Shown: piece by piece, positions 1 to 9,422 of the stretch | Layout of the letters: each line of letters opens with the position of its first letter | How positions within the stretch are numbered: position 1 is the first letter of the stretch | Source of the DNA: Bacteroidota bacterium | GTDB taxonomy: Bacteria > Bacteroidota > Bacteroidia > Bacteroidales > CAIXZF01 | Assembly (NCBI GenBank): GCA_022709385.1 | Contig: JAKLIX010000001.1 | Coordinates: 372,001 to 436,000 of the forward strand | DNA: 64,000 bases | Direction: 5' to 3' | The notes under the pieces: generated by a model | The model's database searches: none | What the model was told of the DNA's origin: nothing | The model's input: only the letters and a program-made list of their open reading frames with translations | Position numbers and translations under genes: made by a program

Positions 1-2
1 CC

Positions 3-437
3 GCGGCTCATATTCTGCTGGCCCGTAACCTGAAGAACCTCCTGGATCCGGCCTTTGAAACAGCCCTGAAAAAGGCGGCCGCCTTCGCTGAAAACAGGAT
101 TTTGCTGCACCGCTTCATGATGAAAAATCCCCCGCAGGCACCCAAACGAAGCTTCTCCACCAAAGCCGATAACCTGATCGAAAAATTCCTGAAGGAAGAT
201 CCTGCCATCAAACCTGCCGGACATTTTGTGCCAAAGCATCCCGACCGTAGCGAAGACAGCCTCAAAGAACATGGTGACCTGGCCAGTGAAACCCTTGCCA
301 GACTTTACCTCGAACAGGGAAATCCCGACAGGGCCATTGAAATTTATCAGCAACTCTGTTTGTTAAATCCGGAAAAAACAGCTTACTTTGCAGGCCAAAT
401 TGAAAAAATCAGAAACAATAGAGATTCAAACACTTAA
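3..437 (+). CDS. TPR repeat protein, 5' end outside window
   Basis: The open frame enters from the left edge without a start codon, so only the C-terminal 144 residues are visible. The final part ([20 protein letters not shown] and following) has the helix-turn-helix spacing of one tetratricopeptide repeat, which usually mediates protein-protein contacts. A basic, proline-containing linker precedes it. The stop lies 12 bp before secG on the same strand, so the two are probably co-transcribed. A TPR gene directly upstream of secG is common in Bacteroidota (family knowledge). Its exact function is unknown. Confidence 0.75.
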   Translation, partial: AAHILLARNLKNLLDPAFETALKKAAAFAENRILLHRFMMKNPPQAPKRSFSTKADNLIEKFLKEDPAIKPAGHFVPKHPDRSEDSLKEHGDLASETLARLYLEQGNPDRAIEIYQQLCLLNPEKTAYFAGQIEKIRNNRDSNT

Positions 438-449
438 AAAAACCATACC

Positions 450-773
450 ATGTATATTCTTGTGTCAGTGCTGATCCTCATCGTTTGTGTTATTATGGTA
501 CTCGTGGTGCTTGTGCAGAATGCCAAAGGAGGCGGACTGGCTGCCAACTTCGCTTCTTCCAACCAGTTTATGGGCGTCAGGAAGACCGCCGATTTTCTGG
601 AAAAGGCCACCTGGACCCTCGCCGTCAGTTTACTGGTACTCAGCCTGCTCTCTGCCGTGATTATCCCCCCTGCACAAAGCAGCCAGGGCGCCGATACCGA
701 ACTAAGGGAAAAGATAGACAACACAAAAGCACAACCCGTACAGGATTACCAGGAAGCTCCTGCCAAGGAGTAA
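450..773 (+). CDS. secG: Preprotein translocase subunit SecG
   Basis: SecG is the small, non-essential membrane subunit of the SecYEG channel that assists SecA-driven protein export. The 107-residue protein starts with a hydrophobic segment (about residues 2-22). It continues with the SecG signature around LVQNAKGGGLAANF (about residues 22-35), a second hydrophobic segment near residues 52-72, and a charged cytoplasmic-type tail. Length and topology fit the family. It follows the TPR gene closely and is followed by a strong hairpin with a T run, so it appears to end the operon. Confidence 0.93.
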   Translation: MYILVSVLILIVCVIMVLVVLVQNAKGGGLAANFASSNQFMGVRKTADFLEKATWTLAVSLLVLSLLSAVIIPPAQSSQGADTELREKIDNTKAQPVQDYQEAPAKE

Positions 774-888
774 ATTGCTGAACCCCCTGAGCAAAGCGTC
801 AGGCATGCCCGTTGCGGCAGGCGATGAACCGCTTTGATTCCCTCTCCCAGGAGTTGATGCTTCATGGAATAAAGCGTTTTGAATGTCA

Positions 889-917
889 GAATGTCAGAAG
901 ATTCTGACATTTTTTTT
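889..917 (+). terminator. Rho-independent terminator after secG
   Basis: A nearly perfect dyad (AATGTCAGAA, a 2-nt centre, TTCTGACATT) at 890-911 runs directly into eight T residues at 910-917. It lies 115 bp after secG and before groES, matching an intrinsic terminator on the plus strand. A partial third copy of the half-site (GAATGTCAG) just upstream leaves open an additional operator role. Confidence 0.75.
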
Positions 918-943
918 CCCATTGAAGCGGGGAAACTGCAAAA

Positions 944-974
944 TTGTCCCCATTGCCCCTTCCCTTCATCTTTG
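944..974 (+). promoter_or_regulatory. Candidate promoter for groES-groEL
   Basis: TTG at 944-946 is followed, 20 bp later, by CATCTTTG at 967-974. This is a one-mismatch form of the Bacteroidota -7 element TAnnTTTG, and it lies about 70 bp before groES. No CIRCE operator inverted repeat was seen. Confidence 0.45.
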
Positions 975-1042
975 GCACAAAATCTGACTAAGCCCGTGAC
1001 TGTCAAACGCAAATTCAAGTTTCACAAAAAAAATAATACATT

Positions 1043-2982
<1,940 letters not shown>

Positions 2983-3005
2983 TCCATCTTCTCAATCTCA
3001 TATCA

Positions 3006-3042
3006 AACCTTCCGGGCAATGGCGTCCGGAAGGTTTTTTTTT
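3006..3042 (+). terminator. Rho-independent terminator after groEL
   Basis: A 10-bp inverted repeat (AACCTTCCGG at 3006-3015 with CCGGAAGGTT at 3026-3035) has a 10-nt loop and ends in a run of nine T residues. It starts 24 bp after the groEL stop. Confidence 0.9.
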
Positions 3043-3084
3043 GGACAGATGAGCCGCTCTGTGAAAGGCCTTCGCGATTTTCCC

Positions 3085-3092
3085 TACTTTTG
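3085..3092 (+). promoter_or_regulatory. Bacteroidota -7 promoter element
   Basis: TACTTTTG matches TAnnTTTG exactly and lies 55 bp before the signal-peptide start of the DUF4468 gene at 3148. This placement supports that start rather than the longer in-frame start at 3019, which would lie upstream of the promoter. Confidence 0.6.
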
Positions 3093-3147
3093 TGTGCTGT
3101 GTTCTGGTCCGGTATTTGTTAATCTGCAAAACATAATTTTTTGCCAC

Positions 3148-3699
3148 ATGAAGATCACCCGCTTGTTGTTGTTCACTATCTGCATTTTCGCGATACTCCC
3201 GCTGAAAGCCCAGGATACCGTCGCCAGACCCGATATTCCCGTTGATGAAGAAACCAGACTGATCACCTGGAAACAGGTAATACAGCAGCAGGGAAACACC
3301 GATGAACTCTACGTAAGAGCCATTGCCTGGCTGAATAAGTTTTTTAAAAACCCGGCTGAGGTCACCCGTACACGCGACAGAGAGAACGGTTTGCTGAAAG
3401 GGGTGCACCGTTTCAAACTGTATTATACCGATAAGGATGGCTTCAAACGGGAAACAGGCCTCTGCGAATATGATTTTTCCATTGAATGCCGTGAAGGACG
3501 TTACCGTTACATCCTGACCAATTTTGTGATGAAGGAAATGTCACGCAAACCCGTCGAACGCTGGCTGGATCGTAACGATCCTGCATGGAACCCTCAGTGG
3601 AACAGTTATTTGCAACAAATTGCGGATTATGTGAAATCCTGGGAGGACAGCCTGAATGAAGCCATGGCCCCCCCGATTAAAAAGGATGACTCCTGGTGA
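3148..3699 (+). CDS. Secreted DUF4468 (TBP-like fold) protein
   Basis: The 183-residue protein begins with a signal peptide (MKITRLLLFTICIFAILPLK, then AQ), so it should act in the periplasm or cell surface. The rest fits DUF4468. That family has an opening VDEETRLITWKQV strand, an ELYVRAIAWLNKFF helix, and a central strand-rich part around KLYYTDKDGFKRETG and YDFSIECREGRYRY. The biochemical role of DUF4468 is unknown. An in-frame start at 3019 was rejected because it would add an unlikely leader before the signal peptide. The 3' end overlaps the convergent amidohydrolase gene by 23 bp. Confidence 0.8.
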   Translation: MKITRLLLFTICIFAILPLKAQDTVARPDIPVDEETRLITWKQVIQQQGNTDELYVRAIAWLNKFFKNPAEVTRTRDRENGLLKGVHRFKLYYTDKDGFKRETGLCEYDFSIECREGRYRYILTNFVMKEMSRKPVERWLDRNDPAWNPQWNSYLQQIADYVKSWEDSLNEAMAPPIKKDDSW

Positions 3700-4900
3700 T
3701 GATCCGTACCCGGCTCTGGGATGTAAGTCTTAATTTCTCAGTATCAAAGAATTCAATCAGGTTAATACCCGGGTTTTTCCCTTTTTCAAAACTCCCCGCC
3801 CAACGGTCGATACCCAGGTAAACAGCCCCGTTCAGGCTTCCCCAACGGAGCAGGGTCTCGAATTCCAGTTCCGGATGATGCTTTTGCAGGCTTTTTATCT
3901 CTTCCAGGATGGAAAGCCCTGTACTGGATGCCAGGCTGTCGGTTCCCAGGGTGATACGGTGATGATGTTCATGGAATAGCCGGATGTCAGGTAAACGATT
4001 CTCAATGAACAGGTTGGCATTCGGGCAAAAACAAAAAGCAGCCCCGCTGAACAATCGGGTGGCCATCAGGATGTCGGCTGCGGTGGCCGCTGTATTGTGC
4101 ACAAACAGGATCTTAACCTGCGATGGCAGATAATTGGCCAGGGCTGCCAGAGGACGGTCTCCCCTCAGGGGTTCATGGGTCAGCACAATCCCGAAATCCC
4201 TGATGCGTTCCCTGATCCTGCCGGAACCATCCCTGAACCATTGAACTTCATCTTCATTCTCAAGATGATGAAGGGTGGTGGGCAAACCTTCCTCATGGAT
4301 GTGGTTCTTCAACAGGATCAGGAGTTCGGGAGAAAGGGAATAAGTAGCGTGGGGTGCCAGGGATGCCTGATTGTTCCGGGCGAAAGCCCTTATTTTCTCC
4401 AGCCTTGAAACGGCCTTCCTGTATTGCTGCCCGGCCTGGGCTGCGGATGAACCGAAAACTTCGACGAAGGTGTGGAAAAACATGGTGGATTGTTCCTTGA
4501 TCTCCCTGTGTTCCTGTGAGAAATCAAAACCAAGAATGTCGCCGGCAGCCACGATGCCATCTGATTCCATCTGCCTGACGGCTGCCTGCATGGCAAAGGC
4601 ATGGGCGGCCTGCCCCGGCTTTTCCTTTTGGTACAGGGCATTGATCTGTCTGATAAAAGTGTCCAGTCCCCTGCCCGGGTCCAGGTAAGCCTGCAGGTGT
4701 GATAATTCAAGATGGACATGGGTGTTGACAAAGCCGGGGCAAAGAATACCGTCGTAATGTTCGGTCTCTCCCGGCGGTACTTCCACTGTTTCCGGGTCCA
4801 GCAGATCAAGGATGCTGTCATCGGAAGCCAGAACCAGTACCCCCTTGTACACCGGTGGTCCGTTCACGGGGAATATCCAGTCAGCAGAGATCTTTCTCAT
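3677..4900 (-). CDS. Amidohydrolase-family deaminase, substrate unknown
   Basis: This 407-residue metal-dependent hydrolase belongs to the amidohydrolase superfamily (TatD/chlorohydrolase/SsnA-like branch). It has the HxH metal motif in GFVNTHVHLELSH (His61 and His63), a later His in LAPHATYSLSPE, His in TTLHHLENEDE and the LGTDSLASS aspartate region. The NTHVHLELSH form resembles cytosine, guanine and aminofutalosine deaminases, but the substrate cannot be fixed from sequence alone. It is divergent from adenine deaminase with a 127-bp gap, so a purine-salvage role is plausible but not shown. Confidence 0.8.
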   Translation of the reverse strand: MRKISADWIFPVNGPPVYKGVLVLASDDSILDLLDPETVEVPPGETEHYDGILCPGFVNTHVHLELSHLQAYLDPGRGLDTFIRQINALYQKEKPGQAAHAFAMQAAVRQMESDGIVAAGDILGFDFSQEHREIKEQSTMFFHTFVEVFGSSAAQAGQQYRKAVSRLEKIRAFARNNQASLAPHATYSLSPELLILLKNHIHEEGLPTTLHHLENEDEVQWFRDGSGRIRERIRDFGIVLTHEPLRGDRPLAALANYLPSQVKILFVHNTAATAADILMATRLFSGAAFCFCPNANLFIENRLPDIRLFHEHHHRITLGTDSLASSTGLSILEEIKSLQKHHPELEFETLLRWGSLNGAVYLGIDRWAGSFEKGKNPGINLIEFFDTEKLRLTSQSRVRIITRSHPF

Positions 4901-4994
4901 TTTCGTCAGATGCTTGTTACCACCTCACCCGGCCGCTATAAAAGTAACATTTCTTTCCGTGGAATTCCCGCAAGGGAAGTGGTGAATTTTACGC

Positions 4995-5002
4995 TATATT
5001 TG
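4995..5002 (+). promoter_or_regulatory. Bacteroidota -7 promoter element for ade
   Basis: TATATTTG matches TAnnTTTG exactly, 25 bp before the ade start codon. No convincing -33 TTTG was seen. Confidence 0.55.
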
Positions 5003-5027
5003 CAGTAAGGATAGTCATATTGGTAAA

Positions 5028-6653
5028 ATGAATATATCTGGAAATATTGTCGACGTGTTGCACCGGAGGATTTTCCCGGGCACATTGGTCATCGAAAAAG
5101 GGGAGATCACGGAGATCAGGGAAGAACCTGTCAACACGACAGTCTTTATCCTGCCTGGATTTATTGATGCGCATGTGCACATTGAGAGTTCGATGCTGAT
5201 TCCGTCGGAATTCGCCCGCCTGGCGGTGGTTCACGGTACGGTCGCCACGGTTTCCGATCCGCATGAAATCGCCAATGTGCTTGGAATTGACGGGGTCAGG
5301 TTTATGATCGAAAACGGAAAGAAAGTACCGTTTCATTTTTTCTTCGGAGCTCCTTCCTGTGTTCCGGCCACTCCTTTCGAGACCTCGGGCGCCCGCCTCG
5401 GGCTCAGTGAAACGGAGACACTACTCCGTTCGGAAGATATCTGGTATTTGTCAGAGATGATGAACTTTCCGGGTGTGCTGCACGGAGACGGGGAGGTGCT
5501 GGCCAAACTCCGCCTGGCCCGCCAATACGGGAAAAAGACAGACGGCCATGCCCCCGGTTTGAGGGGCGATGATGCCAAACTGTATGCCAGGGCGGGCATT
5601 ACCACGGATCATGAATGCTTTTCTTATGAGGAAGCTGCAGATAAGATCAGGGCCGGAATGAAAATCCTGATCCGGGAGGGCAGTGCTGCCAGAAACTTCG
5701 AAGCCCTGATTCCGTTGATCAGTGAGTTCCCCGACCAGATCATGTTCTGTTCCGACGATAAACATCCCGATGACCTGGTGGGAGGCCATATTAACCTGCT
5801 TGCCAAAAGGGCCGTGGATATGGGCTATGACTGGATGAGCGTAGTGAGGGCCTGTTCCCTGGTACCGGTGCAACATTACGGCCTTCCCGTCGGTCTCCTG
5901 CAAACCGGTGACCAGGCCGATTTCGTGGTGGTGGACAGCCTGACTGAAATGCATGTAATGGAAACCTGGATCCGGGGAATCAGGGTGGCGTCCGGTGGTA
6001 AAAGCCTCATCAGCTCAGTGGTCGAAACTCCCGTCAACCTGTTTCTCACTGCCGGCCTGCAGGCAGAAGATCTCCTCGTCCCGGCCGAAGGAAACAGCAT
6101 CAAGGTACAGAAAGCCATAGACGGTCAACTCCTTACGGAAGTCCTCACCTGCGAAGCCCGGGTCGAACAGGGGTATATTCAAAGCGATCCGGACAGAGAC
6201 ATCCTTAAAATGATCGTGCTGAACCGTTACCATGAAGCCAAACCGGCCATCGGTTTTGTCAATGGTTTCGGCCTCAGCAAGGGTGCCATTGCATCCACCG
6301 TTGCCCACGACAGCCATAATATCATCGCCGTGGGCGTCAGCGACGAGGATATTCTTGAGGCTGTAAGGCTGCTGATCAGCGCAAAAGGAGGCGTTTCACT
6401 GGCCTCAGGGGAAGAAAAACTCCTGCTGCCCCTTCCGGTTGCCGGGTTAATGTCGGATGCAGATGGTTATCAGGTTGCTTCCCGGTACCAGGAACTTGAT
6501 GCCGGTGCCAAAAATCTCGGCAGCAGCCTCAGATCACCCTATATGACGCTTTCTTTCATGGCATTGCTCGTGATCCCTGCACTCAAACTCAGCGATAAGG
6601 GACTTTTCGACGGGACGGTGTTTCATTTCACCGACCTGAATGTGAGGGATTGA
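5028..6653 (+). CDS. ade: Adenine deaminase
   Basis: This enzyme converts adenine to hypoxanthine and ammonia in purine salvage. The 541 residues match the AdeC family throughout. The metal-binding GFIDAHVHIESSM (His49, His51) and HGTVATVSDPHEIANV segments are present. HAPGL, the HECFSYEEA region and CSDDKHPDDL follow, and the C-terminal adenine deaminase domain contains NGFGLSKGAIASTVAHDSHN. No truncation is seen. The start at 5028 is 25 bp after an exact -7 element. The divergent neighbour is another amidohydrolase. Confidence 0.95.
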   Translation: MNISGNIVDVLHRRIFPGTLVIEKGEITEIREEPVNTTVFILPGFIDAHVHIESSMLIPSEFARLAVVHGTVATVSDPHEIANVLGIDGVRFMIENGKKVPFHFFFGAPSCVPATPFETSGARLGLSETETLLRSEDIWYLSEMMNFPGVLHGDGEVLAKLRLARQYGKKTDGHAPGLRGDDAKLYARAGITTDHECFSYEEAADKIRAGMKILIREGSAARNFEALIPLISEFPDQIMFCSDDKHPDDLVGGHINLLAKRAVDMGYDWMSVVRACSLVPVQHYGLPVGLLQTGDQADFVVVDSLTEMHVMETWIRGIRVASGGKSLISSVVETPVNLFLTAGLQAEDLLVPAEGNSIKVQKAIDGQLLTEVLTCEARVEQGYIQSDPDRDILKMIVLNRYHEAKPAIGFVNGFGLSKGAIASTVAHDSHNIIAVGVSDEDILEAVRLLISAKGGVSLASGEEKLLLPLPVAGLMSDADGYQVASRYQELDAGAKNLGSSLRSPYMTLSFMALLVIPALKLSDKGLFDGTVFHFTDLNVRD

Positions 6654-6706
6654 GGGTAAATTTTTGCAGAAATTGTTAAAAATTTGTAATTAATATATAT
6701 ATTCTG

Positions 6707-6736
6707 TTGTTTCTTATGTAATTTTACTTATCTTTG
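6707..6736 (+). promoter_or_regulatory. Promoter of the ArsR-family gene
   Basis: TTG at 6707-6709 and TATCTTTG at 6729-6736, spaced by 19 bp, form a textbook Bacteroidota -33/-7 pair ending 16 bp before the start codon. The surrounding tract is strongly AT-rich. Confidence 0.7.
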
Positions 6737-6752
6737 CAAAAAAAATAACGTT

Positions 6753-7052
6753 ATGGCAAAATTAGAATTAGACGTTGTAAAACTGGAAAGTGCTGCAAAC
6801 CGCCTCAGAGCGCTTGCACATCCGATGAGGATCGCAATCATTGAATTGCTTCAGGAAAAGGAAAAACTCAGTGTCACTGAAATTTACAAGAAACTGAAGA
6901 TTGAGCAGGCTGCTGCCTCCCATCACCTTAACATCCTAAAAAGTAAAGGTATCCTTGCTTCCAAAAGGGACGGGAAGAAAATCTTCTACTCTCTCAGGAG
7001 CAAATCCCTGACCCAGATCATTGATTGCATCAACAGGTGCCACACTGAATAG
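6753..7052 (+). CDS. ArsR-family winged-helix transcriptional regulator
   Basis: The 99-residue protein is a single winged helix-turn-helix domain. NRLRALAHPMRIAIIELL is the ArsR opening helix. LSVTEIYKKLKIEQAAASHHLNILKSKGIL carries the recognition helix, and the wing is SKRDGKKIFYSL. Metal-sensing cysteine pairs of the ArsR/SmtB type (CVC) are absent. The only Cys residues (CINRC) are near the C-terminus, so the inducing signal is unclear. It is monocistronic and convergent with the Big_5 lipoprotein, 3 bp apart. Confidence 0.88.
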   Translation: MAKLELDVVKLESAANRLRALAHPMRIAIIELLQEKEKLSVTEIYKKLKIEQAAASHHLNILKSKGILASKRDGKKIFYSLRSKSLTQIIDCINRCHTE

Positions 7053-7055
7053 GGC

Positions 7056-8720
7056 TTACCTTTCCCATTTTTCCTCCAATTCCCAGTTACCCCTGATTTC
7101 AAGGGTACGCGGGTAATATTCGACCGTTTCGGGTTGAAGCCGGAGGCGATAATTCCCGCCATCCCAGCGGGAATTGTTGTTTCTGTCGAGGATCATTTTT
7201 AGCCTGTACTTACCGGGATTGACCCAGGGAATTACCCAATCGAGGTTTTCATTCCCAATGATTTCTTCCACCACCTGGCCCTTGTCGCTTAACAGCTGCA
7301 GGATATACCGGCCCTTTTCCCCTGAGCGGAACTGCAGGCTGAGTTTGCCGTAATCCGCCAGGGCTCTTGTACCGAATTTGATGATGATGCTGTCGTTCAA
7401 CTGCGACAAATAGTTCCTGAACATGCCTCCAGGAAGGATCCACTGATATGATGCTTTTTCATCCCAGTCATACTGCAGGTGAAGCTCCCTTCTGAGGCTG
7501 TCGGGGAAAAAGGGAAGGATGGAGAGGCTGTCTTTCGCTGCTACCAGGATGCTTCTATCCAGTGAAGCGTCGGAGACGGGATAAGGGAACCGGATCCTGC
7601 AAGCCTGTCCGGGTTTGAGGATGTTGCTGCTCAGGGAAACGGCACGGAATCCTTTTTCGTCTTTGCTGTCTTTTCTGAAACGTCCCGTTTTTCCTATCCT
7701 GAGCAGGTCCACCCTCACAGTATCCGCCTTCTCACCCACCTTAAGCTCAAGGATCAGCGAGTCCTGGCTGATGGACGGATGAAGCCAGCAGTGAAGGCTG
7801 TCCCGCTCCCGGTTCCATTCGGGAATATACCACTCATCAGGCATGCCTGGGCCGGGGTTCAGCACTTTCAGCTGCAGACCGGCAGGCGGCAGGGAAAAAG
7901 GAATCACAAGCTGCGATGCCTGCGCCATATAAGCCTTAAGCAGGCGGCAGAGGCTGTCCTGCTCTGTGTAAAGGAATAATTCGTGGCTTTTTCCCGGCAA
8001 GGTTCCCTTCAGACTGTCAGGTGCCGGACCGGCTTCCACCAGGCTGTCGGAAAAGGCAAGGGCTTCACCGGGCAGATCAGGAAGGTAATTCTGGTCTTTA
8101 TCATCAAGCGCCAGCAAACGGTAAGGACCTCCGCCCAGATTCGTGAATCTGAAACTGCCATCAGCCCTGCTCCGGGTGATGTAACGCGGCTTGGTACTGA
8201 AAACCATGCTGTCGGGCCCGGGAAGGTAAAGGAATACCATGATGTCTTTGGCCGGTTCAAGGTCGGATGCATGCCTGACGACACCTTCAAGAACAAGAGA
8301 ATCGATCACGTCTCCGCTCGAGAAGACAAAGGTGAAATCTTTGATGGGATTGCCTTCCGTGAAATCCTGGATCGCATTGCCGAAATGAAGGCTGTAGGTG
8401 GTGTTTTCACTGATCTTGCCCGGAAGTACCAATGATAAGGTTTTTCCCTTGATTTTCACTTCCGGCTGATCTTCAGGGGCCGGGTTGATGATCAGCTGAC
8501 GGTTCAGGTCTTTTACCTGGATATACTCGTTGAAAGTCAGCCTGATGGTGTTCCCGCTGAATTGTTTGCTGTAATTTCCGGGTTCTGCCTTTACCAGCAC
8601 GGGAGGACTGCTGTCTCTTGGTCCGCCCGTAGGTGCCACGATATTGGCACACGACGCAGCCAGTAAGCCCAATGCCGTCAGGAAAGACAAGGGATGGTTG
8701 GATTTATCCGGCCTCAGCAT
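7056..8720 (-). CDS. Big_5 Ig-like domain lipoprotein
   Basis: The N-terminus has a hydrophobic segment ending in LAASC (about residues 20-24), a lipobox, so the mature 530-residue protein is probably a lipoprotein. The segment TGGPRDSSPPVLVKAEPGN is followed by FSGNTIRLTFNEYIQVKDL and the strand-rich NTTYSLHFGNAIQDFTEGNP, characteristic of the SbsA-like Big_5 domain. A second strand-rich section contains GGPYRLLALDDKDQNYLPD. The family is common in Bacteroidota and its function is unknown. It overlaps the preceding deacetylase gene by 17 bp and ends the operon. Confidence 0.82.
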   Translation of the reverse strand: MLRPDKSNHPLSFLTALGLLAASCANIVAPTGGPRDSSPPVLVKAEPGNYSKQFSGNTIRLTFNEYIQVKDLNRQLIINPAPEDQPEVKIKGKTLSLVLPGKISENTTYSLHFGNAIQDFTEGNPIKDFTFVFSSGDVIDSLVLEGVVRHASDLEPAKDIMVFLYLPGPDSMVFSTKPRYITRSRADGSFRFTNLGGGPYRLLALDDKDQNYLPDLPGEALAFSDSLVEAGPAPDSLKGTLPGKSHELFLYTEQDSLCRLLKAYMAQASQLVIPFSLPPAGLQLKVLNPGPGMPDEWYIPEWNRERDSLHCWLHPSISQDSLILELKVGEKADTVRVDLLRIGKTGRFRKDSKDEKGFRAVSLSSNILKPGQACRIRFPYPVSDASLDRSILVAAKDSLSILPFFPDSLRRELHLQYDWDEKASYQWILPGGMFRNYLSQLNDSIIIKFGTRALADYGKLSLQFRSGEKGRYILQLLSDKGQVVEEIIGNENLDWVIPWVNPGKYRLKMILDRNNNSRWDGGNYRLRLQPETVEYYPRTLEIRGNWELEEKWER

Positions 8721-9369
8721 GTCTGTTCACTGGTTTTGGATCAACTCCCGGCATTTCGGGGATAAGACTGAAATCGAAGCCTGCTTTCCTGGCCTCGCGT
8801 ATGAATTCAGGAACCACTTCCAGCATGGTGCTTGCGGCCTTCAGGCTGTCGTGGAAAACAAAAATATTTCCCGCTTTCAGGTGATCAAGGCAGTTCTTCA
8901 GGCATTTTTCGGGGCTGTTCCGGGGATCAAAGTCACCCGACAATACCGACCACTGGATGATGTGAAACTGCCTGAGCAATGCCCTCGTCTGAGGCGGCCT
9001 GATCCTTCCGTGGGGTGGCCGGAAAAGGCCTGAAGGAACCAGCCGGCTGCAACGCTCCGTATTGCCCAGGTAGGTTTCCGTCGGGGTCTTCCATCCGTTC
9101 AGATGATTGTAGGTGTGGTTGCCGCAGCGATGCCCTTCCTCAATAAGTTGTTGATAAACAGGATAATGATTGAATACGTTCTCGCCCACGCAGAAGAAGG
9201 TGGCTTTCACCCCCTGGTCTCTCAGGATGTCGAGCAGGGGCAGGGTCACTTCGGGAACCGGCCCGTCATCAAAGCTCAGATAGAGCTTCCTGCCTTCACC
9301 CGGAATCCGCCACCAGATCTTCCTGGAGTGCATCGCCATGGCTATCTTGGGTGGGGTGATGAAGTACAT
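8704..9369 (-). CDS. Polysaccharide deacetylase (NodB homology)
   Basis: The enzyme removes N- or O-acetyl groups from envelope polysaccharides, probably with a metal. The 221 residues show all NodB motifs. They are LSFDDGP (catalytic Asp34, metal Asp35), NHTYNH (metal His85 and His89), RPPHG, and the late FVFHDS motif that normally carries the second catalytic His. No signal peptide is obvious, although the N-terminus has some hydrophobic residues. It lies between DUF2723 glycosyltransferases and a lipoprotein, which supports an envelope role. Confidence 0.92.
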   Translation of the reverse strand: MYFITPPKIAMAMHSRKIWWRIPGEGRKLYLSFDDGPVPEVTLPLLDILRDQGVKATFFCVGENVFNHYPVYQQLIEEGHRCGNHTYNHLNGWKTPTETYLGNTERCSRLVPSGLFRPPHGRIRPPQTRALLRQFHIIQWSVLSGDFDPRNSPEKCLKNCLDHLKAGNIFVFHDSLKAASTMLEVVPEFIREARKAGFDFSLIPEMPGVDPKPVNRHAEAG

Positions 9370-9422
9370 CCTGCTGGGTGATAAGGTTATCAGATGCTGC
9401 CGGGCTTGTGACCGGGTATTTC

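Noticed and set aside
889..911. Heat-shock operator before groES
   Set aside because: The dyad runs straight into eight T residues, so a terminator for secG is the simpler reading; no CIRCE sequence was found.
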